64,000 nucleotides of DNA from Paenibacillus solani (GTDB lineage: Bacteria; Bacillota; Bacilli; Paenibacillales; Paenibacillaceae): contig NZ_LIUT01000006.1 of assembly GCF_001277345.1 (NCBI RefSeq), positions 28,683 through 92,682 on the forward strand, read 5' to 3'. The notes beneath the pieces are model-generated. The model had not been told where the DNA came from and did not search any database. It worked only from the letters and a program-made list of their open reading frames with translations. The translations under genes were made by a program, and so were the position numbers. The first letter of the stretch is position 1, and each line of letters opens with the position of its first letter. This document shows positions 53,822-62,371 of this stretch, piece by piece.

Positions 53822-54598
53822 TTAATCGATAATAACTGACTCCCAACGATAGGCCCATAGATAACCCTTGGATTCTAGCAGAAGGGCATCGGTCTTTTCC
53901 TTGGGTTCGACAACAATACGGTCATTGGTATTCATAATATAACCGTCATGTCTTCGATCGATAACGATAGGAAGACCCAGCTCCATGAACAGCTGCCGCA
54001 TTCGGTAAATCGTATTATACAAATTCGAAAGCGCTCGCTTCTCCTCTACATTCGTCCAGAGATCATCGATAATTCTCCACTTGTAGCACAGCTTATTTTC
54101 TTGAAGCAGAAAATAATAGAAGAGCTCCTCGGTTATACGGGTAGGCCATTTGATTAGCTGATCTCCAACCTTAACGGATGCTTCGCCATATAGCTGCACA
54201 GAAAGCTCATTCTTAGGGGTCTGCTTCTGTTTCTGACCGTAGTACTTCTGAAGGCGTTCATCCAGCTGCTTGACCATATTTTGGTTCATTGGTTTCAGGA
54301 GATAATCCAGCGCTTGAACGCGAAAGGCTTGTACTGCATATTGCTGGTGGGCAGTGGTGAAAATGACAGGCACATCAATGCCGTTCTCTACTAAGTTTTG
54401 GGCCAGCTGCAGCCCCGTCATCCTTGGCATTTCAATATCGAGCACGAGTGCATCCACTTCCAGCTTCGGAATTTCCTCCAGCGCGTCGAACGGCGATTCG
54501 AAGCGGCCTGCAATTTGAAAGGGACCATAAGTTTCAAGCAATCTGGCATGCAAATCTAGAATCGGTCTCTCATCCTCAACGACGATGACTTTCCACAT
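53822..54598 (-). CDS. Response regulator with winged-helix output domain
   Basis: 258 residues. Receiver domain 1-120 with VVEDE, the phosphoacceptor D54 in ALVLDIEMP, T in FTTAH and KP in YLLKPMNQ. The output half (about 128-230) resembles an OmpR/SARP-type winged helix (KWPTRITEELFYYFLLQENK, LSNLYNTIYRMRQLFMELGL), ending in DGYIMNTNDRIVVE. It overlaps the sensor kinase by 23 nt. Winged-helix regulators bind direct repeats about 11 bp apart; such a repeat lies at 57609. Confidence 0.9.
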   Translation of the reverse strand: MWKVIVVEDERPILDLHARLLETYGPFQIAGRFESPFDALEEIPKLEVDALVLDIEMPRMTGLQLAQNLVENGIDVPVIFTTAHQQYAVQAFRVQALDYLLKPMNQNMVKQLDERLQKYYGQKQKQTPKNELSVQLYGEASVKVGDQLIKWPTRITEELFYYFLLQENKLCYKWRIIDDLWTNVEEKRALSNLYNTIYRMRQLFMELGLPIVIDRRHDGYIMNTNDRIVVEPKEKTDALLLESKGYLWAYRWESVIID

Positions 54599-57533
54599 GA
54601 TTTTGTCCCTCCTTTAGGGGAATCGTTATTAGTATGGTTGTTCCTTGGTTCGGTATGGAGTAAATCTTCAGGCTTCCTTGGGTAAGATCATGCACCCTTC
54701 GGCGCACATTCGTAAATCCGATACCGACATTGGAAGTAGTTCCCCCCATTAATTGAGCGTACTGCTCAGTAGACATCCCTATGCCGTCATCGGAGACTTG
54801 GATGCTCAGCAATTGCCCCTGCAAGGAAATGGTGACTTGAACATGTCCCGGACCGTCTTTGTTGAACAGGCCGTGACGAATGGCATTCTCGACTAAAGGC
54901 TGTATGAGCAAGCTCGGAATCAGCACGTTTTCTACTGCAATGGATGGGTCGATATCATAAGCAAACGTTAAACGTTCACCAAATCTAGCTTTTTCCACCT
55001 CTACATAAGCCTCGATAATTTCAAGCTCCTTCTGCAGAGAGGAGAATTGTCCATCCCGGCTCGTTTCAAATATATAACGGAGGAAGGAGCTGAGCATCGT
55101 CAGAAGATAAGCAGCACGCTCGCCATCCGTATAGCAAAAGGAAATGATGTTGCTAAGCGCATTATATAGAAAATGAGGCTTTATCTGAGTCTGCAGAAAT
55201 GCCATTTCATACTCAATCGCTTTCAGCATAAATTGCTTCGTCTGATCCGTCGCATTCAAGCGGGCCATCAAGGTTTCTTTTGAAAATGGCTTCATTATAT
55301 AGTCGTTAGCACCGGCCGCAAAAACCATCTCAATATATCGAGGATATTCGGAGGATATCATCATTAAGACCGGCAGCTCCATGAGTGATGCCTGGGTGCG
55401 AATCTGCTCAAGTAAATCCAGGCTATTGATGTCACCCGGAATGATATCGTCAATGATCATCATCGCGATTTCCGGATGAGCACTATAGTAATCAAGGGCC
55501 TCTTGAGCCGTATAAGCGATTCGCACCTGGTAGATGTCCCCCAGCATCCCTCTCATGATTTCCGCATGCATCACATCGTCATCAACGATTAAGAGTGTTC
55601 CCAGCTTTTGATCCTCTCTGAATACTGCCGCCTGCAGATTGTATTCATGTTCTGTTGCAGTAAGTGGCTCTTTGCATTCGCTGAAGGCCAGTCTGACCGT
55701 AAATTGAATGCCGCTCTCTAAGCGTTCATAGGTCATACTTCCGTTCATCTGTTGAATGAGCTCCTCCGTCATCATGAGTCCCGAGGAATATGGCCGATCC
55801 CCATTTGTGGTTGCTCCCTGGCGGGTCGTCGATACGCGAAGCAGGACATCCGATCCTGCCTGCATCGATTCAATGCTTAGGCTGTCATTCGCCGTATCAT
55901 GTGAAATCTCGGTCATCAAACGCAGGAATACCTGCGTCAGACGCTGCTCGTCTGCCCACACGTATAGCTGCTTCGAAATCATCTCGTCGATATGAATATT
56001 CTTCTTCGTAAATGTAAGCTGCATCAATTGGATGACATGGAGCATAACCATCCGCAGATTGGTGGATTTAAGCTGAACCTTGTAATCATCAAATCGAATA
56101 CGAGTAAAATCGTGCAGGTCCCTTAGTAAGTAGACCATGTTCCCCATGAGCTGCTCAGCCAAATAAATCTGCTCGCTCTGCCTTTCGTGATCCTGCTCAC
56201 GGGTAATTGATTTCATTAAATGAACGGCATCATGAAGCGGTCTCTGTAAATCTTGTGTCGTGACTTTCAGGAAAGCATCCTTTGCGTCGTTAGCCTTCTG
56301 GAGCTTGGCTGTCAGCTGTTCGGATTCTTCGGTGCGGTTCATCAGACGTATGCCAAGGAAAATATTCATGGCCATCATGAACCCGACCAATCCGACTCTA
56401 TTCATGTAGTTGCGGCCGGAGAAGTATAAGGTATCTGAGGAAGAACTGATCGCGAAGATGGCTAGGAACAGAAGCATCAACACAAGGACGACAGCTTCAT
56501 TTTTTCGTATACTGATTCGATTTTTAACCGTCAAATAGCATAAGCGAAGAATCACGATCAGGAATAATGCGTCATTGTAGTAAAAGAACCCATACTGAAC
56601 GGCCGAAATGGTTCTGGCCGGGAGAATGATATTTAAGATGACATAGGCCAAAATCGGAAGAAACAGCAGAAGCAGCGTCTTTGGTTTTATGATCGATGGG
56701 ATCATTTTGACAATAAAGACAATGAGCAAGATGGAAGCCAGGAAAGTGAGCGTGTCTTGCAGGCGAAAATATAGCTCGAAGGGAAACGACGGAAATTCAC
56801 GGATGAGCAGCCGTTCTCCACGTAGTGCAATAACAAGCGCCAGTATCAGGAAGTGCAGTCCACTATATAAGAAGGCGTCGTCCTTCCTGCGCAGCGAATA
56901 GATGGTTATATGGAATACGCTGAACAACAGCAAACATAGGGTTGCTGCCCATTCCAGGGAGAGGTCCCGATGCACGTCCTTCCTCATTAGCTCTGCATCC
57001 CCGATATCGATCGGCAGCACGATGCCGCCTCTTGTATTGTAGAAATTGGACGCATGTATGGTTATCAGCACCTGCCGGGTGTCCGGTGTAAAGTACGCTT
57101 CATAATAAGGATTAGCTGGAGACGTCTCTTGCTTGGTGGCTGCCACCTTACCCTTTTCCGAAAGAGGTACTCCATTGATGTAGATGGCATGCGCAGACCA
57201 AATATTTCGAACACGCAGACCGAGATCGGTCCAGTGGTTAGGCAGATATACGAGTAATTGATATGAGCCCCACTCGACATTCGATGCCCAGGGACCGGGT
57301 ACCAGCAGATTTTCCGAATCTCCTATAAAATGGTTGGGCGTGACAAAAGCGTCGGGTGTGAATTTCCAGTCGCCCGCTAAGGACACAAAAGGTGAATCGT
57401 TGAGCTCCCGCAAGTCTATCACGCCGTCTACGGCTTTGATCTTGACAGAACCGGTGCCCTGGTCACTAAAAATCATATACATAATGGCGATTAGGGCGCA
57501 TGCCGCACCCAGATAACCAATCAGTTTCTTCAT
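54576..57533 (-). CDS. Hybrid sensor kinase with 7TM domain and two kinase modules
   Basis: 985 residues. TM1, then an extracytoplasmic jelly-roll of 7TMR-DISM type (about 35-190; SLAGDWKF, NIWSAHAIYINGVPL), seven helices to about 395, and a first HisKA-ATPase module. Its phosphoacceptor position is Q427 (VTTQDLQRPLHDA in place of SHELRTPL). A receiver with MIIDDIIPGD near residue 694 follows, then a LytS/YesM-type kinase with H787 in QTQIKPHFLYNAL and an ATPase (QPLVENAIRHGL, DDGIGMS). The last module should phosphorylate the downstream regulator. Divergent from an SLH surface protein, so it may control the cell envelope. Confidence 0.9.
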   Translation of the reverse strand: MKKLIGYLGAACALIAIMYMIFSDQGTGSVKIKAVDGVIDLRELNDSPFVSLAGDWKFTPDAFVTPNHFIGDSENLLVPGPWASNVEWGSYQLLVYLPNHWTDLGLRVRNIWSAHAIYINGVPLSEKGKVAATKQETSPANPYYEAYFTPDTRQVLITIHASNFYNTRGGIVLPIDIGDAELMRKDVHRDLSLEWAATLCLLLFSVFHITIYSLRRKDDAFLYSGLHFLILALVIALRGERLLIREFPSFPFELYFRLQDTLTFLASILLIVFIVKMIPSIIKPKTLLLLFLPILAYVILNIILPARTISAVQYGFFYYNDALFLIVILRLCYLTVKNRISIRKNEAVVLVLMLLFLAIFAISSSSDTLYFSGRNYMNRVGLVGFMMAMNIFLGIRLMNRTEESEQLTAKLQKANDAKDAFLKVTTQDLQRPLHDAVHLMKSITREQDHERQSEQIYLAEQLMGNMVYLLRDLHDFTRIRFDDYKVQLKSTNLRMVMLHVIQLMQLTFTKKNIHIDEMISKQLYVWADEQRLTQVFLRLMTEISHDTANDSLSIESMQAGSDVLLRVSTTRQGATTNGDRPYSSGLMMTEELIQQMNGSMTYERLESGIQFTVRLAFSECKEPLTATEHEYNLQAAVFREDQKLGTLLIVDDDVMHAEIMRGMLGDIYQVRIAYTAQEALDYYSAHPEIAMMIIDDIIPGDINSLDLLEQIRTQASLMELPVLMMISSEYPRYIEMVFAAGANDYIMKPFSKETLMARLNATDQTKQFMLKAIEYEMAFLQTQIKPHFLYNALSNIISFCYTDGERAAYLLTMLSSFLRYIFETSRDGQFSSLQKELEIIEAYVEVEKARFGERLTFAYDIDPSIAVENVLIPSLLIQPLVENAIRHGLFNKDGPGHVQVTISLQGQLLSIQVSDDGIGMSTEQYAQLMGGTTSNVGIGFTNVRRRVHDLTQGSLKIYSIPNQGTTILITIPLKEGQNHVESHRR

Positions 57534-57593
57534 GTTATACTCACACCCCTATGAACACTATCATATGTTAAAAATATCTAAAAAATCTACCTG

Positions 57594-57630
57594 TCGACTA
57601 TAGTCGAATTTTGAGAGATTTTTGAGAGAT
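57594..57630. promoter_or_regulatory. Palindrome plus 11-bp direct repeat in the divergent promoter region
   Basis: TCGACTATAGTCGA (57594-57607) is a perfect 14-bp palindrome. Right after it, TTTTGAGAGAT occurs twice in tandem (57609-57630), the 11-bp period typical of OmpR-like regulators. It lies between the kinase gene and the SLH gene, so both could be controlled. Confidence 0.6.
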
Positions 57631-57765
57631 GTGTCTGATATTTTAAAAATAGCAATTTTTACAATCTATTTTATTGGAGGGTTGCGTTCAGCATAGATTC
57701 TTTATATATGGGGTGTCGGACGGGTTGTTCTGATGTTGTGACTAACTAACAGGATGGGTGTTTAA

Positions 57766-60700
57766 ATGAAAAAGAGAATAATTTCGATGGCCGTGGCATT
57801 CGTGCTCATGGTTACAAATGCCAGCATGGCATTTGCGCTATCGCCGGTAGCAGAGGTTTACTATAACGTGGGAACAAGTTCTCATGGAGATAGTGATTTT
57901 GAAAGCAAATTGAATGAGGCTATCAAAGCCAAGCTAAAAGCAGCAGGGATCAACCCTAAATATATGTCCATCATGGATGCCAGCGCGAATCCGGCAACAG
58001 TAACGGACACGAGCTATGTGCATAAAGGTCAGGACAGCTGGTATATGGGACCCATCCCGGAAGTAGAGACTGCCGATTATAATCATGTTCAAATTTCCAA
58101 TAACGGCAAAGCGCTAACCTTCTACGGATATACCATGCCGGGTTACAAGGATTTCATGCTCACAGGTGGAAGCCCTGCGGGTAAGAAAATCATCACCTTT
58201 GACATGGATGAATCCAAGGTGAATTATCACAGTATGGAAGGCGGAGGCTTTCTATTTAATTCGAAGATTGATAGCGACGGGAAGTTGAGCGGTTACACTA
58301 TTCTATATGTATCCAATGCTATCGAAGTTTATAAGCTTGATGGGGTAGACGCTACTGCGTTCCACAATGAAGCGGGGAGTGGACTAAGATTTATACAGGG
58401 TGTTTCCCTGGTCCAGAGCTTTTCGAAGGGGACATCTGCTCAACACAGCATTAAAATTGTAGCTACGGATACACAATTGAATATGTGGGATAACGGGGAC
58501 CAAATCATTATAAACTTGGCTCTTCCTCAAGTTTATGGTGACGAATTCGGACCGATTGTCAGCCATGTAGGGCATGGTTGCGAAATCATCTCGATTTTTG
58601 CCTTTGATAATATGAAACTGTTCTCCACTTCACCTAAAGATGTGAATGTAGCGGTAAATGATATCGTCTGGGATCCGTACTCCCCTTACCGCTATGTCGT
58701 GAACTTAAACGACGACCCTCGTGTTAATTTGGATGGCGGAACGAATGAATCCGACCTGAAGGACAAACTGAATAACAACGGTGCCCAATATATTGGAGTC
58801 ACTGAATCGACTTATAAGGATATTGAAGATGACTTTATCGATGGCCTCCCGCATGGCGGACTGCATCTTGATTCCGAAAAGACAACGGATGAGATCATTG
58901 AGGAAATTGCTGAGCGCGTAGCCAATGCAGTCATTGCAAAAAAAGATGCTATTGAGGCTGTTGAACAAGCAGAGGAACTCACTACCATCAGCTACGAACC
59001 TGGCGACAACAAAAACTCGGTAAAAGGTAATCTGACGCTGCTGCCAAACGATGAAGACATCGTCTGGTCTGCTGATGACCCGTCAATCATCGCACCTGAT
59101 GGCACTGTGACAAGACCGGCAATTGAACAAAAGGGAACTTATGTGAACTTGACGGCCAAGATTACAAAAGGCGGGCTTACAAGTGAGAAGACATTCACCG
59201 TTTATGTACTTGCGGCAGAACCGGAATCCTTAAAAACCTTGTCGGCTGTTCCGGGCAATGGACAAGTCACATTGAAATTTCCAGCTTTAAAGGGAGCAAC
59301 GAACATCGTTGTTGAGCAGTCTACGAACGGCACCGACTTTTCTCCAGTTAACCCGCTAGAGAAGCTGGATGCTACTTCAACAAGTGCAACCGTAACCGGA
59401 TTAACGAATGGGCAAACCTACTATTTCCGGTTAATCGTTGAGTCCGGTCTTTATGAAGGCGTATCTGATCCAGTAGAAGTCTCGCCTTCGGAAACATTGA
59501 CCACGTTATCCGCTGTTCCAGACAATGGACAAGTCACATTGAAATTCCCAGCTTTAACAGGGGCAACAAGCATCGGTGTTGAACAATCTACAGACGGCAC
59601 CAATTTCACTCCGGTTAGTCCAAAGGAGACGCTTACTGCTACTTCAACAAGTGCAACTGTAACTGGTTTAACCAATGGCACTACTTACTATTTCCGATTA
59701 AATATCATATCGGGCCAATATGCAGGCTTGTCTAATGTAGTTAATGCTAAACCGAGCGCACCTTATGTGCCTGGGCCTTCAGTACCTGCACCATCAGAGC
59801 CTGCGCAGGCACCTACCCCAGCACCATCTGTGCCAGCGGTAGAACAACCTACAATGAAAGCAGAAGTTATTGTTTCCGATCAAGCGAACGGCGGCAAAGT
59901 CGTTCAGGACAAAATCACGAAGTTAGTCGGAGACAATCTCAAGGTATCAGGAAAAATTAAATCGGCAGACGGAAAAGAACTTAATCTGCCGAATCTTGTA
60001 ATGAACAAGGATGGAAGCTTTACGCTTCCGAAACTTGCAGCCGGCGAATATCAATTGTCGCTGAATGTGTTCGCTCCTAACGGAGAGAAGCTGGCTGGTC
60101 CAGCTGGCAAGGTCATTGTTGATAGCAAAGGAAATGCAAAGGTATCGGTTGATTTGGTCGATCCATATGGCACGATCCTTGACAAGGTTACAGGTCAGCC
60201 CGTTGAAGGCATGAACATGCAATTATTCTGGGCGGATACGGCGCTGAATCGTTCCAAAGGAAGAGTTCCTGGAGCGCTTGTGCAATTGCCTGAGCTTCCA
60301 GAATTTTTACCGAACCAAAATCACAACCCACAATTGAGCTCAGATAAGGGTCAATATGGCTGGATGGTATATGCCGATGGAGATTACTATTTCTTGGGCG
60401 AGAAGAATGGATACGTTCTTTTCGACAGCCGTACCGATAAGCGTGAAGAACGTTTTGGAAGTAATAGTTATATCAAGGATGGCATTATCCACGTCGGTGA
60501 TACGATCGTGAAATTCGATTTCTCCGCGCAGCCGAAAGTGAAAGCAGCAGGCGACCATAAAGCTTACATGGTTGGATACCCTGACGGTACGTTCCGTACA
60601 GATCGCGGAATTATCCGCGCTGAGGTTGCTGCGATCTTGTCCCGTCTGTATACATCTGCAGGTGGAACCAGCAAAGTTTCATATTCGGATGTGAGTGCAA

Positions 60701-61146
60701 AACATTGGGCTGGGAATGCAATCCAGACTGCAACCCGTAATAACTGGATGGTCGGTTTCAACGACCATACATTCAAGCCTAAGAAGCAGATTACTCGAGC
60801 AGAATTCATGCAGATTCTCATGAATATTAATAAATGGGATGCTGCTGAGAACAGCACCTATACCGATGTAGCGGGACACTGGGCTGAACAAGCCATTGCA
60901 GCTGCTCAGGAGCAAGGCCTGTTGTTTGATTTCACGGAGAAGAAGTTCAATCCGAATAAACCGATTACGAGAGTAGAAGTCGTACGTATGCTCAACGAGC
61001 TTCTGGATCGTAAACCGTGGGACATCATGGTTGAACCGAAATGGACGGATATTCCAGAAGACCACAAGAATTATGCTGACATTATGGAAGCTTCCATTCC
61101 GCATTCCTTCGAGCAGCTCGAAACTGGCGTTGAGAATTGGAAGTAA
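57766..61146 (+). CDS. 1126-residue SLH surface protein with Ig-like and FN3 repeats
   Basis: Secreted protein with a signal peptide ending near MAFA and a large N-terminal part of unknown fold (residues 26-400). A bacterial Ig-like domain follows (about 400-485), then two FN3 domains from about 490 and 580 that are near copies even at DNA level (NGQVTLKFPAL, TSTSATVTGLTNG). A Pro/Ala linker is at about 665-695, a carboxypeptidase-regulatory-like sandwich to about 900, and SLH repeats from about 930 (GYPDGTFRTDRGIIRAEVAA, FKPKKQITRAEFMQIL, FNPNKPITRVEVVRML). ATG with AGGATGGG. No catalytic motif seen; an adhesin or structural wall protein is likely. Confidence 0.87.
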   Translation: MKKRIISMAVAFVLMVTNASMAFALSPVAEVYYNVGTSSHGDSDFESKLNEAIKAKLKAAGINPKYMSIMDASANPATVTDTSYVHKGQDSWYMGPIPEVETADYNHVQISNNGKALTFYGYTMPGYKDFMLTGGSPAGKKIITFDMDESKVNYHSMEGGGFLFNSKIDSDGKLSGYTILYVSNAIEVYKLDGVDATAFHNEAGSGLRFIQGVSLVQSFSKGTSAQHSIKIVATDTQLNMWDNGDQIIINLALPQVYGDEFGPIVSHVGHGCEIISIFAFDNMKLFSTSPKDVNVAVNDIVWDPYSPYRYVVNLNDDPRVNLDGGTNESDLKDKLNNNGAQYIGVTESTYKDIEDDFIDGLPHGGLHLDSEKTTDEIIEEIAERVANAVIAKKDAIEAVEQAEELTTISYEPGDNKNSVKGNLTLLPNDEDIVWSADDPSIIAPDGTVTRPAIEQKGTYVNLTAKITKGGLTSEKTFTVYVLAAEPESLKTLSAVPGNGQVTLKFPALKGATNIVVEQSTNGTDFSPVNPLEKLDATSTSATVTGLTNGQTYYFRLIVESGLYEGVSDPVEVSPSETLTTLSAVPDNGQVTLKFPALTGATSIGVEQSTDGTNFTPVSPKETLTATSTSATVTGLTNGTTYYFRLNIISGQYAGLSNVVNAKPSAPYVPGPSVPAPSEPAQAPTPAPSVPAVEQPTMKAEVIVSDQANGGKVVQDKITKLVGDNLKVSGKIKSADGKELNLPNLVMNKDGSFTLPKLAAGEYQLSLNVFAPNGEKLAGPAGKVIVDSKGNAKVSVDLVDPYGTILDKVTGQPVEGMNMQLFWADTALNRSKGRVPGALVQLPELPEFLPNQNHNPQLSSDKGQYGWMVYADGDYYFLGEKNGYVLFDSRTDKREERFGSNSYIKDGIIHVGDTIVKFDFSAQPKVKAAGDHKAYMVGYPDGTFRTDRGIIRAEVAAILSRLYTSAGGTSKVSYSDVSAKHWAGNAIQTATRNNWMVGFNDHTFKPKKQITRAEFMQILMNINKWDAAENSTYTDVAGHWAEQAIAAAQEQGLLFDFTEKKFNPNKPITRVEVVRMLNELLDRKPWDIMVEPKWTDIPEDHKNYADIMEASIPHSFEQLETGVENWK

Positions 61147-61204
61147 TCGGGTTTCCTATAGTAGCAAAATTTTGATCCCAAATGATCAATAACTTAATTG
61201 AAGC

Positions 61205-61240
61205 AAAAATCCACAACCGACTCAGGCTGTGGATTTTTGC
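61205..61240 (+). terminator. Terminator of the CCACAACC family after the SLH gene
   Basis: AAAAATCCACAACC (61205-61218) pairs with GGCTGTGGATTTTT (61225-61238) with one A-C mismatch and loop GACTCA. A G9 run follows at 61300-61308 in otherwise gene-free DNA. Confidence 0.88.
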
Positions 61241-61355
61241 ATTCTTGTAAACTTGATGAAGAGTAATACTTATATGTTATGGTAAAGACTTTTTAGAAAG
61301 GGGGGGGGCGCCTGGGGACCGTAAGGAGATAATCACCATTATTATGCAAAAATGC

Positions 61356-61532
61356 TCAGTGATAATTGTCGGTCTCGCTTTCTTTATATTTACCATCACT
61401 GTCATGCAGTGCCTGTTTTCGGCGGTCATTGCGAGCTTGTTGCTGCTGTTGGGCCTCATGGCTATTAACGGGTGTCTCATTTAGCTGCTCAACCGTGTTG
61501 ATTAAATTCTTGTCGGGTTGGTTTGGACTCAT
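61356..61532 (-). CDS. 58-residue hydrophilic small protein
   Basis: A short minus-strand gene: MSPNQPDKNLINTVEQLNET and on to SEAQ-type glutamine-rich and charged sequence (EAQQQQQARNDRRKQALHDS), ending in DNYH. AAGGAGG lies 9 nt before the ATG at 61532, and the frame has no hydrophobic stretch. It looks like the short, disordered, often spore-associated proteins common in this group, but the exact family is not recognised. A longer in-frame start exists upstream without a site. Divergent from ahpC. Confidence 0.65.
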   Translation of the reverse strand: MSPNQPDKNLINTVEQLNETPVNSHEAQQQQQARNDRRKQALHDSDGKYKESETDNYH

Positions 61533-61728
61533 TGGAAGGATCCTCCTTAGTGACTGGAATAGGTTGTGATGCCTAGTATGTGCCCGGCGTTGCAGGGATA
61601 TACAAGAAGATAGGGAATGGTGTGCGCGGCTCTTTGAGGAATATGAAGACTTGATGAACAAGATTGACAATGAAAATCATTCCCATATAATAATAAGTAT
61701 AAATAAGAGCTGGTAGTGTATTAAGTCA

Positions 61729-61758
61729 TTGCGATTTACTGGTTCTAAATTCTATACT
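61729..61758 (+). promoter_or_regulatory. Promoter of ahpCF
   Basis: TTGCGA (61729-61734), an 18-nt spacer, TATACT (61753-61758). A weak PerR-box-like AT stretch (ATATAATAATAAGTA, 61685-61699; 10 of 14 positions) lies upstream. Peroxide control is plausible but not shown. Confidence 0.55.
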
Positions 61759-61795
61759 ATAAAAGAAAACCAATATATCTAGGAGGTAACTAATC

Positions 61796-62359
61796 ATGGC
61801 ATTGATCGGAACAGAAGTACTACCATTCAGAGCTTCAGCATTTCATAACGGTGACTTTATCGAAGTAACCGAGGAGAACTTTAAAGGTAAATGGAGCGTA
61901 GTTTGCTTCTACCCAGCGGACTTTACCTTCGTATGCCCAACAGAGCTTGAAGATTTGCAAGATCAATATGCAACTTTGAAGGATCTTGGCGTTGAAGTGT
62001 ACTCCGTTTCCACAGATTCTCACTTCGTGCACAAAGCTTGGCATGACAGCTCTGAAGCGATCGGTAAGGTAACTTACATTATGATTGGTGACCCATCCCA
62101 TACGATTTCCCGTAACTTCGATGTATTGATTGAAGCAGATGGAATGGCAAACCGCGCTACTTTCATCATCGATCCGGACGGCATCATCCAAACCGTTGAA
62201 ATTACAGCTGACGGTATCGGACGCGATGCAAGCACACTGATCGACAAAATCAAAGCGGCTCAATACGTTCGCAACCATCCAGGTGAAGTTTGCCCGGCTA
62301 AATGGAAAGAAGGCGCTGAAACATTGAAGCCAAGTCTTGACCTCGTAGGCAAGATCTAA
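61796..62359 (+). CDS. ahpC: Alkyl hydroperoxide reductase, peroxiredoxin subunit
   Basis: 187-residue typical 2-Cys peroxiredoxin that reduces peroxides. The peroxidatic cysteine C47 is in ADFTFVCPTELEDL and the resolving C166 in GEVCPAKW. The GGDP-like segment is MIGDPSHTISRNFDV. AGGAGGT precedes the ATG. First gene of ahpCF, 12 nt before ahpF. Confidence 0.97.
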   Translation: MALIGTEVLPFRASAFHNGDFIEVTEENFKGKWSVVCFYPADFTFVCPTELEDLQDQYATLKDLGVEVYSVSTDSHFVHKAWHDSSEAIGKVTYIMIGDPSHTISRNFDVLIEADGMANRATFIIDPDGIIQTVEITADGIGRDASTLIDKIKAAQYVRNHPGEVCPAKWKEGAETLKPSLDLVGKI

Positions 62360-62371
62360 GGAGAGAAGAAC

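Noticed and set aside
61344..61484. Plus-strand hydrophobic 46-codon ORF antisense to the 58-residue protein
   Set aside because: AGGAG is 15 nt from the ATG, too far; the hydrophobic look follows from the antisense of a Gln-rich frame.
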